64,000 bases of DNA. Source: Thauera sp. (GTDB lineage: Bacteria; Pseudomonadota; Gammaproteobacteria; Burkholderiales; Rhodocyclaceae). The notes beneath the pieces were generated by a model. That model ran no database searches, was not told the origin of the DNA, and worked only from the letters and a program-made list of their open reading frames with translations. Positions 1 to 9,701 of the stretch are shown in pieces; the first letter of the stretch is position 1; each line of letters starts with the position of its first letter. Location of the stretch: NCBI GenBank assembly GCA_024235615.1, contig JACKMB010000006.1:226221-290220 (forward strand). The letters are read 5' to 3'. Made by a program: the position numbers and the translations under genes.

Positions 1-1331
1 AACAGCACGGTGTCCTGCGGGACGATGCCGATCGCCGCGCGCAGGCTGTCCTGGGTGAGGCTGCGCAGGTCGTGGCCGTCGATGCGGATCGCGCCGCCCT
101 GCACGTCGTAGAAGCGGTACAGCAGGCGGGCGAGCGTGGACTTGCCCGAGCCGGAGTGGCCGACCACCGCCACCGTGCTGCCGGCGGGGATGTCGAAATC
201 CACGTCGAAGAGGATCGGGCGCTTGGCGTCGTAGGCGAAGCTCACGTTCTCGAAGCGCACGCTCGCCGGGCCGGTGGGCAGCGTATGGGCGTCGGGCGCG
301 TCGGCGATCTCGCGGTGGGTGTGCATGAGGCCGAACATGCGCTCGATGTCGGTGAGCGACTGGCGGATCTCGCGGTAGAGCACGCCGAGAAAGTTGAGCG
401 GGATGTAGAGCTGGATCATGAAGGCGTTGACCAGCACGATGTCGCCGATCGTCATCTCGCCGCTCGCCACCCGGCCCGCTGCCTGCCACATCATCGCCGT
501 CACCGCGACCGCGATGATCGCCGCCTGGCCGACGTTGAGCGCCGACAGCGAGTACTGGTTGGTCACCTGCGCCTTGGTCCACTTCTGCAATTGCTCGTCG
601 TAGCGCCGCGCCTCGAACTCCTCGTTGTTGAAGTACTTGACGGTCTCGTAGTTGATCAGGCTGTCGATCGCGCGCGCGTTGGCGGCGGAGTCGAGCTCGT
701 TGGCCTCGCGCCGCAGCGCGGTGCGCCAGTTCGTCACCTTGACGGTGAACACGATGTAGATCGTCAGCGCGCAGAGCGTGATGAGCGCGAAGACCGCGTC
801 GTAGTTCGCGAGCAGGATGCCGATCACCATGCCGATCTCGATCAGCGTGGGCAGGATCGAATACAGCGTGTAGCTGATCAGCGAGCCGATCGAGCGCGTG
901 CCGCGCTCGATGTCGCGGGTGAGCCCGCCGGTCTGGCGTTCGAGGTGGAAGCGCAGCGACAGCGCGTGCAGGTGGCGGAAAACGCGCAGCGAGATCTCGC
1001 GCACGGCCTGCTGGGTCACGCGCGCGAACACCACCTCGCGCAGCTCGGTGAGCAGCGAGGTCGAGAAGCGCAGCGCGCCGTAGGCCAGCAGCAGCGCCGC
1101 CGGCACCACGATGAAGGCCTGCTCGGGCGTGATCGTGAGGCCGTCGATCAGGTGCTTGAAGATGATCGGCACCGACACGTTGGCGCCCTTGGCCGCCACC
1201 AGGCAGGCGAGCGCGAACAGCACGCGGCCCTTGTAGGCCCAGATGAAGGGGAACAGGCTCTTGAGCGTCTGCCAGTCGTGGCGCTCGCCGGTGGTGGGGG
1301 CGGGGAGGGCGGCGGAGGGGGCGCGTCTCAT
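1..1331 (-). CDS. ATM1/HMT1-type half-size ABC exporter, C-terminal end outside the window
   Basis: About 443 residues are visible; the gene runs off the left edge. The N-terminal two thirds is a six-helix ABC transmembrane domain with the ATM1-type signature around NYETVKYFNNE, followed by the start of the nucleotide-binding domain. The Walker A motif GHSGSGKST lies near residue 390; the ABC signature and Walker B lie beyond the edge. Members of this inner-membrane family export glutathione-linked or sulfur-containing compounds used in metal homeostasis or Fe-S assembly; the substrate here cannot be read from sequence. It starts at ATG 1331 and is divergent from the TetR gene, sharing a 133-bp intergenic region. 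An MsbA-like lipid exporter is less likely because of the NYETVKYFNNE segment. Confidence 0.85.
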   Translation of the reverse strand, partial: MRRAPSAALPAPTTGERHDWQTLKSLFPFIWAYKGRVLFALACLVAAKGANVSVPIIFKHLIDGLTITPEQAFIVVPAALLLAYGALRFSTSLLTELREVVFARVTQQAVREISLRVFRHLHALSLRFHLERQTGGLTRDIERGTRSIGSLISYTLYSILPTLIEIGMVIGILLANYDAVFALITLCALTIYIVFTVKVTNWRTALRREANELDSAANARAIDSLINYETVKYFNNEEFEARRYDEQLQKWTKAQVTNQYSLSALNVGQAAIIAVAVTAMMWQAAGRVASGEMTIGDIVLVNAFMIQLYIPLNFLGVLYREIRQSLTDIERMFGLMHTHREIADAPDAHTLPTGPASVRFENVSFAYDAKRPILFDVDFDIPAGSTVAVVGHSGSGKSTLARLLYRFYDVQGGAIRIDGHDLRSLTQDSLRAAIGIVPQDTVL

Positions 1332-1417
1332 CGTAAGTCTGCCGGTGCGTGGAGGGCGCCCGATTCTGTTGCGCGCCCTCCCACGAGTCAAACGGCACGA
1401 AATGGGATCAGCTCGGC

Positions 1418-1445
1418 TTGACACGCGATAAAGAAAACGTATGAT
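1418..1445 (+). promoter_or_regulatory. sigma-70 promoter of the TetR-fad operon
   Basis: A consensus -35 box TTGACA (1418-1423) and a near-consensus -10 box TATGAT (1440-1445) are separated by 16 bp. The predicted start, near 1452, falls inside the palindromic operator at 1445-1462, so the mRNA leader before ATG 1465 would be only about 13 nt with no clear Shine-Dalgarno sequence. The position of the operator implies repression by steric block. Confidence 0.75.
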
Positions 1446-1462
1446 TCAAACAAACGTTTGAA
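1445..1462. promoter_or_regulatory. PsrA-type palindromic operator
   Basis: TTCAAAC-AAAC-GTTTGAA is a perfect 7-bp inverted repeat around a 4-bp centre. It matches the published PsrA consensus form (G/C)AAAC-N2-4-GTTTG(C/G). It overlaps the end of the -10 box and the predicted transcription start, directly before the TetR gene whose product resembles PsrA, which suggests autorepression and control of the downstream fadE operon. Confidence 0.75.
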
Positions 1463-1464
1463 AC

Positions 1465-2148
1465 ATGCCGAGTCCGATGACCTCGACCCCGCCCGCGCCG
1501 ATCAGCGACACCCGTGACCGCATCCTCGATGCGGCCGAGCGCCTGTTCGTGGAGCACGGCTTCGACGGCACCTCGATGCGCATGATCACCGGAGCGGCGA
1601 GCGCGAACCTCGCCGCGGTCAATTACCACTTCGGCGGCAAGGACGCGCTGGTACAGGAGGTCTTCCGCCGCCGCCTCACCGCGCTCAATCAGCGCCGCCT
1701 CGCGACGCTCGATCGCCTGGAGGCCGAGGCCGCCGGCGCGCCGCTCAAGCCCAGCCGCATCGTCGAGGCCTTCTTCGGCACCGCGCTGGAGCTTGCTGCC
1801 GATACCGAGCACGGCGGGCGCACCTTCATGCGCCTGCTCGCGCGCACCTACAACGAACCCAACGCCTTCGTGCGCCAGTTCCTCGCCGAGGAATACGCCG
1901 AGGTGATGGACCGCTTCCTCGGCGCGCTCTTCCGCGCCCTGCCCGAGGTGCCACGGACCGAGATCCTGTGGCGCTTCCATTTCATGACCGGCGCGATGGC
2001 TTTTGCGATCGCCGGGCCCGGTGGGCTGAGCGAGCTCTTCGAGGCCGCGCCCGACGATGGCGATCCCGCCCGGCTGCTGCCGCGGCTCATGAGCTTCCTG
2101 CTCGGCGGGCTGCGCGCGCCCCTGCCCGACGGTGGTCCGCAAGCCTGA
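1465..2148 (+). CDS. TetR/AcrR regulator, PsrA-like, of fatty-acid degradation
   Basis: This 227-residue protein has an N-terminal TetR helix-turn-helix (roughly residues 14-60, with ILDAAERLFVEHGF and NLAAVNYHFGGKDAL) and a helical ligand domain. The N-terminal domain closely resembles Pseudomonas PsrA, which senses long-chain acyl ligands and represses beta-oxidation genes. It lies 45 bp upstream of fadE on the same strand, so it is probably the first gene of the operon, and a PsrA-type palindrome overlaps its promoter. An alternative ATG at 1477 is possible; neither start has a good ribosome binding site, and the first ATG lies only about 13 nt after the predicted transcript start. Ligand specificity is inferred from context. 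Confidence 0.85.
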   Translation: MPSPMTSTPPAPISDTRDRILDAAERLFVEHGFDGTSMRMITGAASANLAAVNYHFGGKDALVQEVFRRRLTALNQRRLATLDRLEAEAAGAPLKPSRIVEAFFGTALELAADTEHGGRTFMRLLARTYNEPNAFVRQFLAEEYAEVMDRFLGALFRALPEVPRTEILWRFHFMTGAMAFAIAGPGGLSELFEAAPDDGDPARLLPRLMSFLLGGLRAPLPDGGPQA

Positions 2149-2193
2149 CGACGATTTGGTTCGGGTCGCCCTCCGGCGTTCCGACAAGAGGAG

Positions 2194-4685
<2,492 letters not shown>

Positions 4686-4689
<4 letters not shown>

Positions 4690-6035
4690 ACGCGAGCGCA
4701 AGGCATTCCGCGGGCAAGCACGCGCATCCCGCGGGGAAGAAGGAGGCGAGTCCGGCAAACAAGCCGATCTACATCGTCGATGGCGCGCGCACGCCCTTCC
4801 TGAAGGCGAAGAACGCGCCCGGCCCCTTCACCGCTTCCGACCTCGCCACCGCTGCGGGCAGCGCGCTGCTGATGCGCCAGCCCTTCGCGCCGGACCAGCT
4901 CGATGAGGTCATCCTCGGCTGCGCCAGCCCCTCGCCAGACGAGGTCAACATCGGCCGGGTGGTCGCGCTGCGCCTCGGTTGCGGCAACCAGGTTCCCGGC
5001 TGGACGGTGATGCGCAACTGCGCCTCGGGCATGCAGGCGATCGATTCGGCGATCGCCAACATCCAGTGCGGACGCAGCCAGCTCGTGCTCGCCGGCGGCG
5101 TCGATGCGCTCTCGCACGCGCCGCTGCTGTTCTCCGAGAAGATGGTGCGCTGGCTCGCCGGCTGGTATGCGGCGCGCAGCACCGGCGACCGGTTGGCGAT
5201 GCTGAAGACCTTCCGCCTCGGCCACCTCGCCCCGGTGATCGGCATCATGAAGGGCCTCACCGACCCGATCGTCGGCCAGCTGATGGGCCAGACCGCCGAG
5301 AACCTGGCGTGGAAGTTCGGCATCACGCGCGCGGACATGGACGCCTTCGCGGTCGAGAGCCACCGCCGCGTGTGCGCCGGGCAGGACGCCGGGCACTACG
5401 CCAACGAGATCGTCCCGCTGATCGACCGCGACGGCGAGGTCCATGCGGCCGACGACGGCGTGCGGCGCGACTCCTCGATGGCCAACCTCGCCAAGCTCAA
5501 GCCCTTCTTCGACAGGAAATACGGCCGCGTCACCCCGGGCAACAGCTCTCAGATTACCGACGGCGCGGCCTGGCTGGTGCTGGCCACGGAAGAGGCGGTC
5601 GGGCGTCATGGCCTGAAGCCGCTCGGACGCATCGTCGACAGCCAGTGGGCGGCGCTCGCGCCCGACCAGATGGGGCTCGGGCCGGTGCACGCCTCGATGC
5701 CGATCCTGCAGCGCCATGGCCTCGCACCCAACGACCTCGACGCCTGGGAGCTCAACGAGGCCTTCGCCGCGCAGGTCATCGCCTGTCTGCGTGCCTTCGG
5801 GGATCACGACTACTGCCGCACGCACTTCGGCGTGGATGCGCCGGGCGCGCCCGATGCCGGGCGGCTCAATGTGGATGGCGGCGCGGTCGCGCTCGGCCAC
5901 CCGGTCGGCGCGAGCGGTGCGCGCATCGTGCTGCATCTGCTCGAGGTGCTGCGCCGCAAGGGCGGCGGGCGCGGCCTGGCGACCATCTGCATCGGCGGCG
6001 GGCAGGGCGGGGCGATGCTGGTGGAGACGGTGTGA
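4686..6035 (+). CDS. fadI: acetyl-CoA C-acyltransferase (FadI-like thiolase)
   Basis: This 449-residue thiolase carries all catalytic elements: the nucleophilic cysteine in NCASGMQ (about residue 112), ELNEAFAAQ, the histidine in GHPVGASG (about 404) and the second cysteine in CIGGGQGG (about 435). It cleaves 3-ketoacyl-CoA with CoA in the last step of beta-oxidation. The start codon overlaps the fadE stop, and its stop overlaps the start of the hydratase/dehydrogenase gene (TGATG), so the three enzymes form one translationally coupled unit. It carries a longer Lys/Ala-rich N-terminus than most thiolases. It is called FadI-like, as partner of a FadJ-type protein, rather than FadA because of the length and the paired gene; the distinction is inference. 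Confidence 0.88.
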
Positions 6036-8074
6036 TGAGCGCGAACATGCAACAAGACTGGAAGCACTGGCGCCTGCGCCGTGAAGACACCGGCCTGGCC
6101 TGGCTGGAGCTGGACAAGGCGGACGCGAGCGCGAACGTGCTGTCGTCCGAGGTGATGAGCGAATTCGCCCGCGTGCTCGACGCGCTCGACGCCGCGCCGC
6201 CCAAGGCGCTGGTGATCGCCTCGGCCAAGCCGGCCGGCTTCATCGCCGGCGCCGACATCGAGGAGTTCTCGCGGCTGGATTCGGTGCTCGCCGCGCGCAT
6301 GCTGGTCGAGCGTGGCTGGCTGCTGTTCAAGCGCCTCGCCGCGCTGTCCTACCCGACGCTGGCGCTGATCCGCGGCCACTGCATGGGCGGCGGCCTGGAG
6401 CTCGCGCTCGCCTGCCGTCACCGCCTCGTGGTCGACGAGCCGGGTACGAAGCTCGCGCTCCCCGAGGTCATGCTCGGCATCGTCCCCGGCTGGGGCGGCA
6501 TGCTGCGCCTACCAGCGCTCATCGGCCCGGCGGCGGCGCTCGACCTGATGCTGACCGGCAAGAGCGTCGATGCGAAGAAGGCGAAGCGCCTCGGCTTGGC
6601 CGACGACTGCGTGCCGGCGCGGGTCATGGAGTCGGCCGCACGCATCGTGGCGCTCGGCGGCAAGCCCGCCCGACAACTGCCGGCGAAGGAGCGCGCCACG
6701 CGCTGGGCGATGAACGGCCCGCTGCGCAGGATGGTCGCCGACAAGGCGCGCGCCCAGGCCGCACGCAAGGTCAGCCGCGCCAACTACCCGGCGCCGTTCG
6801 CGATCGTCGACATCTGGGAAAAATACGGCGGCAACGCGCTCGACGTGCCGGCCAGCGACCCGTCCTCGCTCGACAGCATCTTCACCTCGCCCACCGCGCG
6901 CAACCTGGTGCGCGTCTTCCACCTGCAGGAGCGCCTCAAGGCCTTCGGCAAGGACAGCGACTTCGCGCCGCGCCACGTGCATGTGGTGGGCGCCGGCGTG
7001 ATGGGCGGCGACATCGCCGCGGTGTGTGCGCTGCGCGGCATGACGGTGACGCTGCAGGACCAGTCGGTCGAGCGCATCGCCCCCGCCATCGCCCGCGCAA
7101 CCAAGCTCTTCGAGCGCCGCCACAAGGGCGACCAGAAGCAGGTACGCTTCACCCTCGACCGCCTGATCCCCGACCCCAAGGGCGAGGGCGCCGCCAGCGC
7201 CGACCTGATCATCGAGGCGATCTTCGAGAACCTGGAGGCCAAGCGCAGCCTGTTCGCGGACCTCGAGGCACGTGCCAAACCCGACGCGGTGCTCGCCACC
7301 AACACCTCCAGCCTGCGCCTGGAAGACATCGCCAGCGCGCTGAAGGCCCCTGCGCGCCTGGTCGGCATCCACTTCTTCAACCCGGTGCCGATGCTGCCGC
7401 TGGTCGAGGTGGTGCAGGGTGAGGCCACCGACGCCGAGGTGCTGCGCCGCGCCACCGGCTTCGTGCGCCGCATCGACAAGCTGCCGCTGCCGGTGCAGAG
7501 CGCGCCCGGCTTCCTGGTCAATGCCGTGCTCGGCCCCTACATGCTCGAGGCGCTGCGCTGCGTCGAGGAAGGCGTCGCGCCCGCGACGGTGGATGCCGCT
7601 CTGATCCAGTTCGGCATGCCGATGGGACCGGTCGAGCTGGTCGACACCGTGGGCCTGGACATCGCCGTGGCCGCTGGCAAGGCGCTGGCGGGCGAAGGCG
7701 TGGAGCCGCCCGCGCGGCTGCTGAAGCTGGTGGCCGAGGGCAAGCTGGGGCGCAAGAGCGGCGAGGGTTACTACCGCTGGGTCGAGGGCAAGGCGCTCAA
7801 GGGCGCAGACAAGGAGGCTGCGCCGGAGGGGCTGCTCGCCCGGTTGCTGAGCCAGCTGCCGGGCAGGCGCCGGCCGGACCCAGCTCCGCCGATTCCGCCC
7901 GGCCTCGCCGAGCGCGTGCTCGCGCCGCTGCTGGCGGCCACGCGGCGCTGCGTGGCGCAGGGCGTGGTGGCCGACGCGGATCTGGCCGATGCCGGCGTGA
8001 TCTTCGGCACGGGCTTCGCACCGCACACGGGCGGTCCGCTGACCTATTGCAGAAGCAAGGGAAAACCCGACTAG
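6035..8074 (+). CDS. fadJ: enoyl-CoA hydratase/3-hydroxyacyl-CoA dehydrogenase (FadJ/FadB type)
   Basis: The 679-residue bifunctional protein begins with a crotonase domain (about 10-200; GADIEEFSRL, MGGGLELALACRH and LPEVMLGIVPGWGG provide both expected glutamates). An NAD-binding 3-hydroxyacyl-CoA dehydrogenase domain follows (GAGVMGG near 319, catalytic histidine in HFFNPV) with C-terminal dimerisation domains. It hydrates enoyl-CoA and oxidises the resulting 3-hydroxyacyl-CoA with NAD+. The start ATG 6035 overlaps the thiolase stop. A second protein with the same two activities in reversed order is encoded at 9702. FadJ rather than FadB is chosen only because of the paired upstream FadI-like thiolase. 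Confidence 0.9.
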   Translation: MSANMQQDWKHWRLRREDTGLAWLELDKADASANVLSSEVMSEFARVLDALDAAPPKALVIASAKPAGFIAGADIEEFSRLDSVLAARMLVERGWLLFKRLAALSYPTLALIRGHCMGGGLELALACRHRLVVDEPGTKLALPEVMLGIVPGWGGMLRLPALIGPAAALDLMLTGKSVDAKKAKRLGLADDCVPARVMESAARIVALGGKPARQLPAKERATRWAMNGPLRRMVADKARAQAARKVSRANYPAPFAIVDIWEKYGGNALDVPASDPSSLDSIFTSPTARNLVRVFHLQERLKAFGKDSDFAPRHVHVVGAGVMGGDIAAVCALRGMTVTLQDQSVERIAPAIARATKLFERRHKGDQKQVRFTLDRLIPDPKGEGAASADLIIEAIFENLEAKRSLFADLEARAKPDAVLATNTSSLRLEDIASALKAPARLVGIHFFNPVPMLPLVEVVQGEATDAEVLRRATGFVRRIDKLPLPVQSAPGFLVNAVLGPYMLEALRCVEEGVAPATVDAALIQFGMPMGPVELVDTVGLDIAVAAGKALAGEGVEPPARLLKLVAEGKLGRKSGEGYYRWVEGKALKGADKEAAPEGLLARLLSQLPGRRRPDPAPPIPPGLAERVLAPLLAATRRCVAQGVVADADLADAGVIFGTGFAPHTGGPLTYCRSKGKPD

Positions 8075-8193
8075 AAACCCCGCTGCGAGGTGGCGGATGG
8101 TGCGCACAGCATAGGTGAATCGCATGAACGGCTACGCTGCTGCGAGAGAGGGCGACCGCAGCGTGGAATGAAGGATGGTTTGCAGCAATCAGT

Positions 8194-8272
8194 CGCACCC
8201 CCCAGGGCGCCGGGGTGCGGCTTCCAGTACCAGGTGCCAGGCACGCCACCGGGAGAAACCCGGGGCTTTTTT
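8194..8272 (+). terminator. Rho-independent terminator after fadJ
   Basis: The stem CCGGG-AGAAA-CCCGG (8249-8263) is followed three bases later by six T (8267-8272). An additional hairpin, CGCACCCC/GGGGTGCG (8194-8201 with 8212-8219), lies just upstream. The T-run ends only 22 bp before the fadL start codon, so any transcript reading through from fadJ would be stopped inside the fadL leader. The rest of 8075-8294 shows no gene. Confidence 0.65.
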
Positions 8273-8294
8273 GATCGAAGTGAGGAGACCCGAA

Positions 8295-9617
8295 ATGCAG
8301 AAAACCCTGATCGCCCGCGTGCTGCCTGCAGCACTGCTCGCACTTGCCAGCGGCACCGCCTCGGCAGCCGGCTTCCAGTTGCTGGAGCAGAATGCCAGCG
8401 GCATCGGTAACGCCTACGCCGGCTCGGCCGCGGTGGCCGAGAACGCCAGCACGATCTTCTTCAACCCGGCCGGCATGACGCAGTTGCAGGCGCGCGAGGT
8501 GTCGGCGGGCTTGTCGCTGGTGCGGCCGAGCTTCAAGTTCACAAACCAGGGTTCCATTCCCGCCGGCCCCTCTTCCGCGCAGGACGCAGGGGATTGGGCC
8601 GCGCTGCCGAATGCCTACCTGTCGTGGGCGCTGAACAAGGACCTCTACGTCGGGGTTGGCATGGGCGCGCCGTTCGGCCTCGTGACGGAGTACAACCGCG
8701 ACTGGGTTGGGTCGGCGCACTCGATCAAGTTCGACATCAAGACGATCAATATCAACCCGTCGATCGCTTGGCGCGTGAACGAGAAGGTGTCTATCGGTTT
8801 TGGCCTGAACTGGCAGAAGATGGACGCCGAGTATGTCCGTCGTGCTGGAGCCGTTACTCCCCTTCTGGGTCCTTTGAGCCCGCTCTCCTCCACTTTCGTC
8901 ACGCTGAAGGCTGACGACGCGTCGTGGGGTTGGAACGTTGGAGCGTTGTTTAGCGTATCGGAGGCTACGAAGGTCGGTGTGTCGTATCGATCGAAGGTGA
9001 AGCATGAACTCGAGGGCTCGCTCGCTTTCTCGGGCGCTGCGGCGCAGAACCCTGCGTTCGGCGGCACGACGACGGACAGCAGCGCTTCCGCCGACGTTGA
9101 ACTGCCTGACACCTTTATCGCCAGCTTCGCGCACAAGCTCGATCCGAGGTGGGAGCTGTTGGGTGACGTTTCCTGGACCGGTTGGAGCAGCATCGAAAAG
9201 GTCGACATCGTTCGCACGTCGGGCAATCTGGCTGGCACGCCGCTGGCAACGGCGCAGACGCTCGAAACGGATTTCCAGGACACCTGGCGTGTCGCACTTG
9301 GCGCGAATTATCAGCTCAATGACGCCTGGAAGCTGAAGTTCGGTGTCGCTTTCGACGAGACTCCGGTCAAGACCGCCGAATCTCGCCTGACCTCGCTGCC
9401 GGACAATGATCGCATCTGGTTCTCGTTCGGTGGTCAGTGGAAACCCAACAAGGGTTCCGCGCTCGACATGGGTGTGGCTTACCTGTACGTCGATGACACC
9501 GAGATCAATAACGGGGAGGCCGTTGATGCCGCCCAGAGGAAGGTGCGCGGCCTCGTCAAGGGCGAATACGACTCCAGCGTCTGGATTGTCGGCGCGCAGT
9601 ACTCGATGTCGTTCTGA
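8295..9617 (+). CDS. fadL: FadL/OmpP1-family outer-membrane long-chain fatty acid transporter
   Basis: The 440-residue protein has a signal peptide (about residues 1-24, ending TASA) and then the typical N-terminal FadL hatch sequence, AGFQLLEQNASGIGNAYAGS followed by ENASTIFFNPAGM. It would form a 14-strand outer-membrane barrel that takes up long-chain fatty acids or other hydrophobics such as aromatics. ATG 8295 is chosen over the longer open frame because TGAGGAG sits 8 bp upstream and the signal peptide begins there. The central part (about 8820-9450) uses less GC-biased codons than the neighbouring enzyme genes. Substrate is inferred from location inside the beta-oxidation locus; related FadL proteins take up aromatic hydrocarbons. 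Confidence 0.9.
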   Translation: MQKTLIARVLPAALLALASGTASAAGFQLLEQNASGIGNAYAGSAAVAENASTIFFNPAGMTQLQAREVSAGLSLVRPSFKFTNQGSIPAGPSSAQDAGDWAALPNAYLSWALNKDLYVGVGMGAPFGLVTEYNRDWVGSAHSIKFDIKTININPSIAWRVNEKVSIGFGLNWQKMDAEYVRRAGAVTPLLGPLSPLSSTFVTLKADDASWGWNVGALFSVSEATKVGVSYRSKVKHELEGSLAFSGAAAQNPAFGGTTTDSSASADVELPDTFIASFAHKLDPRWELLGDVSWTGWSSIEKVDIVRTSGNLAGTPLATAQTLETDFQDTWRVALGANYQLNDAWKLKFGVAFDETPVKTAESRLTSLPDNDRIWFSFGGQWKPNKGSALDMGVAYLYVDDTEINNGEAVDAAQRKVRGLVKGEYDSSVWIVGAQYSMSF

Positions 9618-9630
9618 TTGACGCCTCGCT

Positions 9631-9662
9631 CACGGCCCGCGTCGCTCCCGGCGCGGGCCGTG
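9631..9662 (+). terminator. strong hairpin between fadL and the second multifunctional gene
   Basis: CACGGCCCGCG (9631-9641) and CGCGGGCCGTG (9652-9662) form a perfect 11-bp stem with a 10-nt loop. There is no proper T-run, so it may be a weak terminator or an mRNA 3' stabiliser separating fadL from the next gene. Confidence 0.45.
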
Positions 9663-9701
9663 TCGCTTGCGTCCTGTATTTCCTGCCATCCGGAGAACCG
9701 C

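Noticed and set aside
72-1421. 449-codon plus-strand frame over the ABC exporter
   Set aside because: The minus-strand translation gives a clear ABC transmembrane domain and Walker A; the plus frame has only low-complexity shadow composition.
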